Below, piece after piece: positions 25,014 through 33,592 of a DNA stretch of 37,109 nucleotides (its first letter is position 1; every line of letters starts with the position of its first letter). This DNA is from CAYMLL01 sp964390645 (lineage in GTDB: Bacteria > Planctomycetota > UBA8108), in contig CAYMLL010000032.1 of NCBI GenBank assembly GCA_964390645.1, positions 1 through 37,109 of the forward strand. The letters are read 5' to 3'. A program made the translations under genes and the position numbers. The notes beneath the pieces are model-generated. The model was not told where the DNA came from and ran no database searches. It was given only the letters and a program-made list of their open reading frames with translations.

Positions 25014-26113
25014 GTTCCGGCCTTCCTCATCGTCACGCGACGCAGCTTGTTCTTCTCGAAGTAGCAGTAGCGATCGGCGTAGACCCACTGTTTGTAAGTC
25101 TTGCCCGCGAATTCCCGGTCGTGGACGCGATCGGCGTAGCCCAGCGCCTGGACGACCTCCTGGGGGGTCATCCCCCCGACCACCTCACCGCGGGACGCGA
25201 ACACGGCGTACTGCTCGGCGGTGTAGCTGCGGACCAGCAGATCCTGCTCGCCGCTCGTCTGCAACCGGTAGATCACCGCGAGAAAGTCCTTTTCACGGCT
25301 GCTGATCCAGACCGAGCCGTGCTTCTCGAAGCCCTGCAGGGTCTTGAAGTCGTCATGGGTCATCCACTCGCCGCGGAACTTGCGGCTCTTCAGCGAGTGC
25401 AGCTTCCGGAGGATCTGCCCGTTTCGTGGGAAGCGTTCGTCGAGATCGGCGAGAAGCTTGACCGTCAGGCGGGTGTCCGCGGTGATCTGGTGAGCGCGAT
25501 CTGCCAGCTCGAGCCTTCCGGCGACGTCGCCGCTGTCCAGGCCTGTGGTCTCGAGGCCGATGGCCTCGAAGATGGCGCGACCGGCGAGGCGCTTCAGCTC
25601 GGGCTCACCGAAGTGCGCTGCGGTCTTCATCACCCGCTCCGCGAGGCGAAAGAGACGGTCGCTGCCGACCATGTCCTGGGCCTTGAGGCGGTCGATCTCG
25701 GTGGCGAAGAGCACCCTGGACTCGGGTGCAGCGGTGACCCGGATCACCTCGAACACCGGCCAGTGTTCGGACGTGGGTTCCGCGGGGTCTGCGGTCGAGT
25801 CGGGCGCGCTCTCGACGCAGATCGCGTCGAAGGTGAGGTTGCGGTGGTCCGCGGAGATCGACAGGATCCCGCGTCGGGGAGCCGGCCGACGTACCCTGAA
25901 GTCGACCGGGCTCTCGAAGAGCCGTACCTGATCGTCAAGCAGCTCGACGTAGGCTCCCGAGACGCGGATCAGCTCGCCCGCGGGGATGCTCTCCGATTCG
26001 ATCTCCTCGAAGGTGAGGGTCCTGGCGTCGTCGGGTGCGGCGTGCAGCGCTCCGGCGATGAGAAGAGCTCCGATCGTCACCGTCGGGGCGCGAGGTTGTC
26101 GGTGTGGGTTCAC
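25010..26113 (-). CDS. exported hypothetical protein, 367 aa
   Basis: Not recognised. It starts at a GTG (26113) that overlaps the stop of the upstream gene as GTGA, with GGAG upstream; the frame stays open further upstream without coding character. Residues 1-26 are a signal peptide (PTVTIGALLIAGALHAA). A short beta-rich part follows (ELIRVSGAYVELLDDQVRLFESPVDFRV), then a helical part with SREKDFLAVIYRL, and a C-terminal DUF-like end, VQALGYADRVHDREFAGKTYKQWVYADRYCYFEKNKLRRV, resembling the small lipoprotein-type 'SmpA/BamE'-like segment where a Gly-Tyr/Pro pair precedes W and Y strands. Probably envelope-located and co-expressed with the large protein at 26110. Confidence 0.75.
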   Translation of the reverse strand: MNPHRQPRAPTVTIGALLIAGALHAAPDDARTLTFEEIESESIPAGELIRVSGAYVELLDDQVRLFESPVDFRVRRPAPRRGILSISADHRNLTFDAICVESAPDSTADPAEPTSEHWPVFEVIRVTAAPESRVLFATEIDRLKAQDMVGSDRLFRLAERVMKTAAHFGEPELKRLAGRAIFEAIGLETTGLDSGDVAGRLELADRAHQITADTRLTVKLLADLDERFPRNGQILRKLHSLKSRKFRGEWMTHDDFKTLQGFEKHGSVWISSREKDFLAVIYRLQTSGEQDLLVRSYTAEQYAVFASRGEVVGGMTPQEVVQALGYADRVHDREFAGKTYKQWVYADRYCYFEKNKLRRVTMRKAGT

Positions 26114-29097
26114 TCCAAGATCTCCAGAATCTCGATCGCTCCGGAGTTGCAGGCGACAAAGATGCGATCCTTCGTTACCACCGGAGGGACGCTGACCGGC
26201 GAGTCCGCTCGCCATGACCACCGCTTCTCGCACGTCTTCAGGTCCCACACGGACAGCAGTCCATCGGCTTGGGTGGCGTAGAGACGGTCGGAGGCCATGG
26301 CGATGCCGCCGAGACGGTTTGTGCCAAGGCTGAACGACGGGCCGACCTTCCTCGCCGTCACGTCGACGCGTGTCAGCGTGCTCGCCTCGGAGGCGACGTA
26401 GAGTCCGCCGGCAGACGGAAGCAGGGAGTGGATGGCTCCCTCCGTCACGCGTGTCGACCACGTCAGTCTTCCCGACCCGGCCGACAGCAGGTGCAGGAAG
26501 CCGTCCCTGGTCGGCACGATGACACCTTCGGGAACGCCCAGAGGATCGACGACGACCTCGTCGCTCAGCTCGCGTACGAACGCGAGGCTTCGCCGGATCG
26601 TCGAGTAGCCGTACACGTGGCTGTCAGTGCTGCCGACGACGAGCAGCTCGCCGAGGAAGATCGGGCTGGCGACGATCTCGTTCTCGGTCATGAAGGCACC
26701 GACGGTGACGCCGGTCTCCTCCTCGACGATGGCGACCTCTCCGTGAAGCGACGCGACCGCGACGTGGCTGCCGTCCTCCGATGTGATCGGAGCGGCCAGT
26801 ACCGGTCCGCGTACGACAGCGCGGATCCAGTGCGGGGCGCCGCTTCGGCCGTCCAGGGAGGCGAGCTCTCCGACGACCGTGCTGACGTAGATCTTGCGTC
26901 CACGGACGTGAAGGTCGGAGAAGCGGTCACCGAAGCGTCCGACCTTGCGGGTCCAGGCGACATCTTGCTGCTCAGGATCGAAGGCGTAGATGTTCCCGTC
27001 GCGCGATGGGACGATCAAGAGCCCCGAAGATTCGTGGAAAGACTGGCGGAAGTTGCTGCGCAGGACGTATTCCCAGCTCGGCTTGCGCTCGAGTCGGAAG
27101 TGGAGGCTGCTCTGCTCCGTCAACCGGAGTGTCTCGACGTGGTCCTCACAGCCTCGAAGCGAGACCCGGAAGCTCGCCTCGACACCCGGTGCGTGGCGAA
27201 ATACGAGAGGAGTGACACCGAGGTCGCTCTCCCCGCAGACGACCTGGGCGCCGCTCGGGCTCGATGTCAACTGCACGGGCAGCAGGATCTCTCGATCCGC
27301 GGTGAAGGTGCTGCCCATCGCGACGGCCTTCGAGAGCAGATCGTGGGCAGTCTTGAAGTCGCCGGCCTTCTCCGCTGTGCGTCCGTCCTCCAGGAGCTTC
27401 TCGAAAGTCCGCTTGGTGTCCAGTTCGTTCTGGCGGTGTTGCCACCGTCGTAGGTTCGCGAGCTCCTCGTTCTTCTGGACGAAATTCGTCTCGATGGAGC
27501 TGATCCGCTCGAGCGCGAGCTTCGCCTCGGCTGTCTTGAAGCTCCAGCTGTATCTCGTGATCAGTCCCTCGTAGGCCTGTCGTGCGCGACCGAACTGACC
27601 GGAGCTCAGCGATATCTCCTCCATGCGTTGTGCGTGGACGAACGCTTCGCGGGCCTTGAGCTCGTAGACGAGCGGCACGACCGTGCAGACGATGAGGAAG
27701 ATCAGCGAGATCCCCGCGACCGTCAGGCGACGATTGCGTCGCCGCTCCAGCTTCCTGCAGAGCACGACGAGCACGGCGATCTTCTGTCGCACGTCCGCGC
27801 GTTCCGGGTCGAGCTGGAGGATGAGGCGGAGGATCTTGATCTGGTCCTTCACCTTCTTCTGCCGCTCGAGCGCCGACTCGATCTCCTCGTAGTACTCCGT
27901 GGCGCGCGCCGTGTCACCGGCCTTGTGGACGAGAGTCGCTATGTTGATTCGCAGATTGAGGTCGTCCGGGTCGAGTCGTGTCAGCGAGCAGAGAAGATCA
28001 GACGATTTCTCGGGGTCGTTGACTTCGTGCAGACTCTCCGCGAGCAGGTTTCCCGCCCAGAGCGCTTTCTTGACGCTCTTCACCTCGACGAAGGACCTCA
28101 CCAGGAGCTGCAGGTCGTCAGCTCCGGGCCGCAGACTTGACGGGAGTCGCTCGGCGAGGTCGGCCGCGTGGATCCAGTCACCTTTCGATGCTTGCAGGCG
28201 GAACGCGCAGAGGAAGGCCTTGTTGGCCGCTTCCTCCTGGTAGAACCTGGTGTACACGTCGCCGAGGCGCACGTAGAACTGTGCCTCTTCCGGACAGAGC
28301 TCGGTCGCGTAGCGCCAGTAGTTCGTCGCCTTGGCGAGCTCGTTCTCCTCTTCCGCGAGCTCGGCATGGTTGCGAAGCTCGTGGAGAGAAAGCGGCCGGA
28401 TGGCCCTCGTCGTCAGGAGGTCGTAGATTGCCTTGCAGCACTCGAATCGCGTTCCCGAGAATTCGTTGCACGCGTCGGCGACGGTCGTCTTGCCGTCGAT
28501 GAGGGCGTGGACGTCGGCCTCGGTGGAGCCTTCCTCCGGCGGGTTCTTGCCCGTCGTCGCGTAGATCTCGTGAAAGGTCCGGATCTGCGAGCCGATCATG
28601 CCCCACTCGTCCAGCCGGCGCAGGCCCTCCATGATCACGCCGTTGGGGCTGATCGTCAGGTCGACCGACCGCAGGAGCGCATCGAACATCTCTTCCGGAC
28701 AGTGGTTGAGCTCGAACTCGAACTCGCCCTTCTTCCACAGGAAGAGGTCGTAGATCTCCTCGAGGACCTTGTTTCGCAGTGCTTCGAGCAGATCCTCCTC
28801 GCTGACGAGGCCCTCGTCGACGAGGACCTTCCCGAGCATCGTTCCGCCGGTCCTCTGAGCCTTGAGCGCCACGACGAGCTGCTCCGGCGTCAGCTTGCCC
28901 TCTCGTACGAGAATCTCGCCGATACGTGGCGCGACGGGAGCTTCATGCGAGACCAGCTTGATCTCGCCGTTCTCGAAGAAGACGAGCTTCGTCGCTCCAT
29001 CGGGCGCGCGGATGGTCAGCGTCCCGGTGTGGTTGTTGACGGCGAGTGACTGAAAGACCTCGCCCAGACTGAACCCGGAGAGATTCCCCTTGAACAT
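26110..29097 (-). CDS. DUF4388/MshEN-TPR-TM-PEGA-beta-propeller protein
   Basis: 995 residues. Domains in order: DUF4388 start FKGNLSGFSLGEVFQSLAVNNHTGTLTIR (2-30), MshEN-like pair RIGEILVREGKLTPEQL and LGKVLVDEGLVSEEDLLEAL (58-108), closing DUF4388 strand FLWKKGEFEFEL (119-130), TPR-like helices (about 245-445), a membrane segment (about 457-480), coiled-coil/TPR helices (about 485-595), a PEGA domain LTSSPSGAQVVCGESDLGVTPL (about 610-660) and a PQQ-like propeller (675-995). The membrane segment puts the sensor part inside and the propeller outside. The ATG at 29097 matches the DUF4388 start. A good promoter sits at 29235-29263. Signal transduction across the membrane is inference. Confidence 0.85.
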   Translation of the reverse strand: MFKGNLSGFSLGEVFQSLAVNNHTGTLTIRAPDGATKLVFFENGEIKLVSHEAPVAPRIGEILVREGKLTPEQLVVALKAQRTGGTMLGKVLVDEGLVSEEDLLEALRNKVLEEIYDLFLWKKGEFEFELNHCPEEMFDALLRSVDLTISPNGVIMEGLRRLDEWGMIGSQIRTFHEIYATTGKNPPEEGSTEADVHALIDGKTTVADACNEFSGTRFECCKAIYDLLTTRAIRPLSLHELRNHAELAEEENELAKATNYWRYATELCPEEAQFYVRLGDVYTRFYQEEAANKAFLCAFRLQASKGDWIHAADLAERLPSSLRPGADDLQLLVRSFVEVKSVKKALWAGNLLAESLHEVNDPEKSSDLLCSLTRLDPDDLNLRINIATLVHKAGDTARATEYYEEIESALERQKKVKDQIKILRLILQLDPERADVRQKIAVLVVLCRKLERRRNRRLTVAGISLIFLIVCTVVPLVYELKAREAFVHAQRMEEISLSSGQFGRARQAYEGLITRYSWSFKTAEAKLALERISSIETNFVQKNEELANLRRWQHRQNELDTKRTFEKLLEDGRTAEKAGDFKTAHDLLSKAVAMGSTFTADREILLPVQLTSSPSGAQVVCGESDLGVTPLVFRHAPGVEASFRVSLRGCEDHVETLRLTEQSSLHFRLERKPSWEYVLRSNFRQSFHESSGLLIVPSRDGNIYAFDPEQQDVAWTRKVGRFGDRFSDLHVRGRKIYVSTVVGELASLDGRSGAPHWIRAVVRGPVLAAPITSEDGSHVAVASLHGEVAIVEEETGVTVGAFMTENEIVASPIFLGELLVVGSTDSHVYGYSTIRRSLAFVRELSDEVVVDPLGVPEGVIVPTRDGFLHLLSAGSGRLTWSTRVTEGAIHSLLPSAGGLYVASEASTLTRVDVTARKVGPSFSLGTNRLGGIAMASDRLYATQADGLLSVWDLKTCEKRWSWRADSPVSVPPVVTKDRIFVACNSGAIEILEILE

Positions 29098-29234
29098 CGG
29101 AAACCTGTGACCGAATGGACGCCGTGTTTCGTGCAAGTTCTCGCCTTGACCGCGCTTCGTGCGATCGCGGACGAGCCTGGAGTCTGTCGATCGACCTGTC
29201 CCGTCGTGGACCCCTGGCCACTGAAGGGCTCAAA

Positions 29235-29263
29235 AACATACCCTGCCGGTCACGTTCGTTCAA
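29235..29263 (-). promoter_or_regulatory. sigma70-like promoter of the 995-residue protein gene
   Basis: On the minus strand TTGAAC (29263-29258), a 17-nt spacer and TATGTT (29240-29235), about 138 nt before the ATG at 29097. Confidence 0.55.
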
Positions 29264-29303
29264 ACGGACCGGCCGGCGTCGGCGACTTATCAGGCCTGCG
29301 GAC

Positions 29304-29333
29304 TTGCCGTAGATCTCGACCGCATCGTAGCTT
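29304..29333 (+). promoter_or_regulatory. possible promoter of the 29404 gene
   Basis: TTGCCG (29304-29309), an 18-nt spacer and TAGCTT (29328-29333), about 70 nt before the ATG. Moderate match. Confidence 0.3.
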
Positions 29334-29403
29334 TCGAGCGAGGCACCGTGCCCGGGGAACCGACATCGTGCGTCGGTCGATTCCGAGTTTCGAGGCGGAA
29401 TCC

Positions 29404-30114
29404 ATGGCGAAGCTCGACGAGAACCTGTTTGGCCGTATCGCCGTTCTCGGTGGATACGTCACGATGGCGCAGCTCCGGAAGTGCGTCGCTCCCTCACGCT
29501 CGGCCGGCTCGAGGTGGCACATCGGCGACCTGCTTCTCGAGAAGGGCTACCTGTCGCGTCAGCAGTTTGACCAGATCGATGATATCGGTCGCAAGAAGGC
29601 GCGCGTCCTCCGGCGCGACCTCGACGAGGCTCGGAAGGCCGATTGCGAGTTCGGCGTGCTGGCGCAACAGCAAGGCCTGATCGATATCGGCGTGCTCGAG
29701 GACGCGATTCTCGAGCAGCAGCGTCTCGACGGCCTCCATCTGCGCGTCAGCCTCGCGGAGGTTCTGTTCACGAGCCGGGCCATGGAGGCGGAGGCGACCC
29801 TCTCGGTCCTGTCGAAGCAGGGGCGCAGGGTGCTCGGGTGTCCCGGGTGTGACGGTCTCTACCGTATCATCGGGTTCGAGGACGGGCTCACGTACCGGTG
29901 CCCGGATTGTGGGGTCCCGCTCGTCCAGCCCGCCTTCCTGGACTCCATGATCATGGACGCCGTCCTCGAGTCGGAGGGCGAGTCGCAGGTCGGAGCCGGT
30001 GGCTCCGGCGAGCCGTCGACGGATGGAGTTCCGTTGACGCCCGAAGGACAGGCGCTGGGCAACCGACCGTCCGGATCTCCGGTGCCGGGCACACCGTCTC
30101 GAACTTCCCGGTGA
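29404..30114 (+). CDS. MshEN-like protein with zinc ribbon
   Basis: 236 residues. Two MshEN-like half-modules occur at about 5-58 (LFGRIAVLGGYVTMAQLRKC, IGDLLLEKGYLSRQQFDQI) and about 82-135 (EFGVLAQQQGLIDIGVLEDAIL, SLAEVLFTSRAMEAEATL). A zinc ribbon with two CxxC knuckles (Cys146/149 and Cys166/169) follows in VLGCPGCDGLYRI...TYRCPDCGVPL. The C-terminal ~50 residues are disordered and Gly/Ser/Pro-rich. No membrane segment. The start MAKLDENLFG at 29404 has GAGG upstream. It is divergent from the large DUF4388/MshEN protein, which suggests a shared role; its ligand and partner are unknown. Confidence 0.8.
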   Translation: MAKLDENLFGRIAVLGGYVTMAQLRKCVAPSRSAGSRWHIGDLLLEKGYLSRQQFDQIDDIGRKKARVLRRDLDEARKADCEFGVLAQQQGLIDIGVLEDAILEQQRLDGLHLRVSLAEVLFTSRAMEAEATLSVLSKQGRRVLGCPGCDGLYRIIGFEDGLTYRCPDCGVPLVQPAFLDSMIMDAVLESEGESQVGAGGSGEPSTDGVPLTPEGQALGNRPSGSPVPGTPSRTSR

Positions 30115-30227
30115 TCGGGTCGAGGCGAACCGGGCCCGGCGGGATCATGTCGTGCGGGTCGTACTGTTTCCAGGGCTTCGACGAGGCTCCCTTCGCGAGT
30201 GGTTCGTCGATCGCGTCGTGACGACTC

Positions 30228-30263
30228 TCGCCGTGACGCCGGAGGTTCGCCGTGACGCCGGAG
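30228..30263. repeat. 19-bp-period direct duplication
   Basis: TCGCCGTGACGCCGGAG at 30228-30244 and again at 30247-30263, identical, just past the end of the minus-strand gene at 30277. Confidence 0.85.
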
Positions 30264-30276
30264 CGAGGAGCTGCGG

Positions 30277-30630
30277 TCAGCTCTCGAGCCCGCGCAGCGC
30301 CAGGGAGATCAGCGCGTAGGTTCCGACGACGGCGAGAAAGGCGGCCGAGATCCACAGCAGCGTGCGGACGGAACGGCGCAGCCGGCGAGACGCCGAGTGG
30401 TCGGGAAGGACTCGCAGCTCGTGGACGATCGCGTCGACGCGTTCGACCGGGGCGGTCTTCGTCCCCGTGTCGAGCTCACGAAACCCGATCTGGAGGATCG
30501 CGTCGAGCCGTTCGAGCTCATCCGCGGCGATGTCCTCGGGGAGAACGTCAGCGGGGAGCATGCGACGCGGATCGTTGCGGTCCACAGGGGTGTCGAGATT
30601 CTCGCTGGTGGAGTCGTGGTCGGGGCTCAT
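30277..30630 (-). CDS. small single-pass membrane protein, putative anti-sigma partner
   Basis: 117 residues. The cytoplasmic part is acidic and helical (DVLPEDIAADELERLDAILQIGFREL, VDAIVHELRVLP), ending in one membrane segment at about 89-112 (RTLLWISAAFLAVVGTYALISLAL) and a very short tail. Its ATG overlaps the stop of the sigma gene (ATGA), so the two are translationally coupled. That arrangement is typical of sigma/anti-sigma pairs, but no zinc-finger anti-sigma motif (HxxxCxxC) is present, so the anti-sigma call rests on context. There is no extracytoplasmic sensor domain. Confidence 0.75.
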   Translation of the reverse strand: MSPDHDSTSENLDTPVDRNDPRRMLPADVLPEDIAADELERLDAILQIGFRELDTGTKTAPVERVDAIVHELRVLPDHSASRRLRRSVRTLLWISAAFLAVVGTYALISLALRGLES

Positions 30631-31271
30631 GGGCTGCTTCTCGTATCGGGATCCAGGGTGCTCGGCACTTCCGCGCACGGACCGGACGGAGGGATCAGGG
30701 CGCCGCGTAACTTTCCGAGGGCGCGGAAGAGGCGGTTGCGGATGGTACCCTGCGGCTCTCCCAGCCGATCCGCGACCTCGCGGTTGCTGAAGCCCTCGAG
30801 GTAGCGAAGTACCAACACGGTGCGGTACTTCTCGGGCAGCCGGTCGACCGCCGTCATCACGCGTCTCATCTCCTCCTCGCGTTCGAGAGTCTCCTGCACT
30901 CCGCGAGCGGAGTGCACCTTCGCCTGCGGGACGTCGATCCCGCGGTCGCGGAGCCCCTCCAGCGAGGCTTCCGGCTTGCGCTTGCGAAGATGGTCCGTCG
31001 CGAGGTTCCGGCTGATCCGCAGCAACCAGCCGAGAAACAGCTTCGGCTGCTCGAGCTGGCCGAGTGAACGGAACGCGCGCAGAAAGGCCTCCTGGCTGAG
31101 GTCCTCCGCGTCTCGATCCGACGATACCCGGGATCGACAGAGCACGAGGACGACCCTCCAGTAACGCTCGGTCAGGACGCGATAGGCCGACTCGACCACG
31201 GCCCGATCGCCGCCGTCGAGAACCTGCGCAATCAGCGCGGCGTCGGTCGGTTCGGGGGTCGTTTGACTCAT
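30627..31271 (-). CDS. ECF-type RNA polymerase sigma factor
   Basis: 214 residues. Region 2 is VVESAYRVLTERYWRVVLVLCRSRVSSDRDAEDLSQEAFLRAFRSLGQLEQP, followed by FLGWLLRISRNLATDHLRKRKPE. Region 4 is about 135-192: MRRVMTAVDRLPEKYRTVLVLRYLEGFSNREVADRLGEPQGTIRNRLFRALGKLRG. The linker is of ordinary length and unlike that of the other sigma gene at 23013. ATG 31271 is chosen because it begins the conserved part; the frame is open ~80 codons further upstream without protein-like composition. It is followed by the small membrane protein with an ATGA overlap. Confidence 0.92.
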   Translation of the reverse strand: MSQTTPEPTDAALIAQVLDGGDRAVVESAYRVLTERYWRVVLVLCRSRVSSDRDAEDLSQEAFLRAFRSLGQLEQPKLFLGWLLRISRNLATDHLRKRKPEASLEGLRDRGIDVPQAKVHSARGVQETLEREEEMRRVMTAVDRLPEKYRTVLVLRYLEGFSNREVADRLGEPQGTIRNRLFRALGKLRGALIPPSGPCAEVPSTLDPDTRSSP

Positions 31272-31560
31272 CTCGAAATCCCGGGCGGTGCTTCGCACCC
31301 ATCCGGGACAGACGATGCTGGGGTCCGGACCGTTGCGTTCCGTGGTCGGCGAGCTCCCGAAAACCATGCCTGGTCGGGCCTCGGAGGATTTACGGAATGC
31401 ATGATCCCGTAATGAGTTACGCTCAGTGCGGTGGCGGGTGGTGGCGTTTGACGGCGCCGGCGGCTGAAGGTACTCTTCTGCGGGCGAATCCGTCCCGGGC
31501 GGACGGCGGGAGTCTAACACGATGGGGCATATGCCGCAATGCGGCGCAGGGGACGAGCCG

Positions 31561-32523
31561 ATGAAGGACGAACCTTGTCAGGAACAGGAACAACGCGCTG
31601 TCGGTGACAGCGACGGCGTCGACACCGGGCTACAGAGCGGGCCCGAGCCCTCCGGGGACTCGAGTCTGCTGACGGACCAGGACTTCGCCCCGACCGAACC
31701 GAGCCTGCTGTCGAGTCGCACGACCGAGGGCGCCGTCGGAAACCAGGCCGGGAAGGCTCTGGATGCTCTGGACGCGCTGGATTCCGCCGCTGCCGGCCAC
31801 GGGAGCTCGGCTTCCGAGGTGGTCGACGGCGCGGGTGCGGCTGTCGGGGGCGTCACGGACGACTGTGGCTGGAGGGAGGAGGGCGGGTCCGACTACGGCA
31901 CGACGTCGACGGACAGCGACGACACCGAGGAGGTCTTCGTCATACTGCCGGAGACGATGGGCGAGGATATCCCGGTCGTCGAGACCCGGGCCTTCGAGCC
32001 GGCGGACGAGGAGCTCGACGCTCGTTCGAGGACCGTGACGCTCGACGATGTCGACCTCGACCCGGGAACCGGTGAGGATCATCCCGCGACGGGCGAGTTC
32101 ATGATCCACGACGAGGAGGACCTCGATGAGATCGCGCGTGATCTCGACGACGAGGCCCTTCGAGGCGAAGGCGCCGGGTTCGAGGACGGCGAGCTGCTGG
32201 ATCTCGAGGATGACGTGGCGACGGGTGCGGCCGGCGGTCGTCGATGGGTTCTGTCCCTGGTGGCCCTCGTCGTTCTCGGTATCGGTGGGTTCTCCCTTTA
32301 CAGCATGTTCTTCTCCGACTCGGGCCCATCGGCCCAGGCGGAGGGGGGAGCAGTCGGGCTGCAACTCGAGCCTCCGGGTGGTTTCGCACCGGGCGACGGG
32401 GTCCCGCCGGTCGGTGACGGGGCGTTTGTCGACGGAGCTGCGAACGGTGCGGTTGTCGTGTTGCAGGATCGCGTCGTGATGGCGCTGAACTTGGGCTTCC
32501 AGGTCGAGGATTCCAATGAGTGA
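31561..32523 (+). CDS. acidic single-pass membrane protein
   Basis: Not recognised. About 320 residues: a long Asp/Glu/Ser/Gly-rich, probably disordered part (1-225), one membrane segment at about 229-250 (VLSLVALVVLGIGGFSLYSMFF) and a ~70-residue Gly/Pro/Val-rich outside part. Repetitive short patches occur (ALDALDALDSAA, DLDEIARDLDDEAL). ATG 31561 is preferred for an AGGGGA ribosome site; ATGs at 31522 and 31531 are in frame and possible. The stop overlaps the next gene by eight bases. The long acidic cytoplasmic tail and the operon with exported proteins suggest an envelope scaffold or adaptor, without direct evidence. Confidence 0.7.
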   Translation: MKDEPCQEQEQRAVGDSDGVDTGLQSGPEPSGDSSLLTDQDFAPTEPSLLSSRTTEGAVGNQAGKALDALDALDSAAAGHGSSASEVVDGAGAAVGGVTDDCGWREEGGSDYGTTSTDSDDTEEVFVILPETMGEDIPVVETRAFEPADEELDARSRTVTLDDVDLDPGTGEDHPATGEFMIHDEEDLDEIARDLDDEALRGEGAGFEDGELLDLEDDVATGAAGGRRWVLSLVALVVLGIGGFSLYSMFFSDSGPSAQAEGGAVGLQLEPPGGFAPGDGVPPVGDGAFVDGAANGAVVVLQDRVVMALNLGFQVEDSNE

Positions 32524-33505
32524 CCGGAACGTGAGGTTGTGCTCCCGGGTCGAGGCCCGCGTTGTGCTGTCCGTGCTGGCTTTCGTCGTCTGCCTGTCTG
32601 CGGGCGATGAGCTCCGGGCCGGTAGCGTCTTCATGAAGAACGGGTACGTGATTCGCGGGCCGGTGGTCGAGCGCAGTCTCGTTTCCTTCGTGGTCGGCTG
32701 GGACAACGGCAAGGTGACAATTCACCGACGGTTCGTCGACCTGGTCGTCTACGAGCCTGGCGAAGAGGAACGCCTCGCCGAGTGGGAGCGGGAGCGTTCC
32801 GAGGAGGATCGTTCGGTGCGCGAGACCCTCGCCGGGCGGCGGGTCGAGCCGAGCACCGAGGTGCTGCCGGGCTCGCTCGAGGAGTTCATCCAGCTGCAAG
32901 GTCGTGAGGTCGGACTGGCGGGAACCGGGACCGACATCGAAGCGTTCCTGGTCGACTCGGGGGCTTCCGGTGATGCCTTCGTCGACGGCTCCCGGGATTT
33001 CGACCTGACGGACGGCGCCGACGTGCTCGTCGGCCGGGTGCCGCGGGTATTGCTCGGCGAACGCGTGCAGAGTGTCGACGGTTCGTTTTCCCTGCACGTG
33101 CCGCAAGGCTGGAGCGTTCGACAGTCGGACGAGTTTTTCGAGGTGGCGGCCGGTACGGTGGACGGACTTCGGCCGAGCCTCAACGTCGTCGGGTTCGATC
33201 GCGGTGGCCTCGACTGGCAAGCCTGTGTCGATCTGGCCGCCGAGGCGAGGGTCTCGGCGCTCGAGAGCTTCGAGACCGCCAGCGAGGGCCCCTGTCATAT
33301 CGGTCGCGGCTACGAGGCCTTCGAGGTGCTCGGGTCGGCCACCGCGAACGGTCGCACGCTCGTCGTGCGTCAGGTGATGGTCGCGGACGGGGAGCGTGTC
33401 TGGCTCGTCTCGACCTTCACCGCCGGCGGTGAGGGCGACCCGGAATTCGCGGTGCTCGACGAGAGCCTGCAGAGCTTCGAGGTCGTGAGCCTCGTGAGCC
33501 ACTGA
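32516..33505 (+). CDS. exported protein with DcrB/PsbP-like C-terminal domain
   Basis: 329 residues. A signal peptide (RVVLSVLAFVVCLSAGDELRAG) is followed by a short beta-module, SVFMKNGYVIRGPVVERSLVSFVVGWDNGKV (about 37-67), matching the first module of the peptidase-like protein at 18517. A charged helical linker precedes a C-terminal domain (about 183-325), SFSLHVPQGWSVRQSDEFFEV...RTLVVRQVMVADGERVWLVSTFTAGG...LDESLQSFEVV, which has the strand and helix order of the DcrB/PsbP-like fold. Overlaps the preceding gene (ATGAGTGA). Function unknown; an envelope location is likely. Confidence 0.75.
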   Translation: MSDRNVRLCSRVEARVVLSVLAFVVCLSAGDELRAGSVFMKNGYVIRGPVVERSLVSFVVGWDNGKVTIHRRFVDLVVYEPGEEERLAEWERERSEEDRSVRETLAGRRVEPSTEVLPGSLEEFIQLQGREVGLAGTGTDIEAFLVDSGASGDAFVDGSRDFDLTDGADVLVGRVPRVLLGERVQSVDGSFSLHVPQGWSVRQSDEFFEVAAGTVDGLRPSLNVVGFDRGGLDWQACVDLAAEARVSALESFETASEGPCHIGRGYEAFEVLGSATANGRTLVVRQVMVADGERVWLVSTFTAGGEGDPEFAVLDESLQSFEVVSLVSH

Positions 33506-33580
33506 GGCGACGTGAGGAACCGGCAGCTGTCGTCCGGGTGGGTCGGAGCGTGACCGTAGCATTCGTCGGGCGCAGTCGTT

Positions 33581-33586
33581 AGGCTA
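33581..33586 (+). promoter_or_regulatory. possible -10 of a leaderless transcript
   Basis: TAGGCT lies seven bases before the ATG at 33593, matching the TANNNT-N7-ATG spacing of leaderless genes. No clear -35 was identified and there is no ribosome site before this ATG. Confidence 0.25.
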
Positions 33587-33592
33587 CACGCC

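Larger units (their letters stand above)
29098..29403. other. divergent intergenic region
   Basis: No gene is seen. It holds the minus-strand promoter at 29235-29263 and a weaker plus-strand candidate at 29304-29333. Confidence 0.5.
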
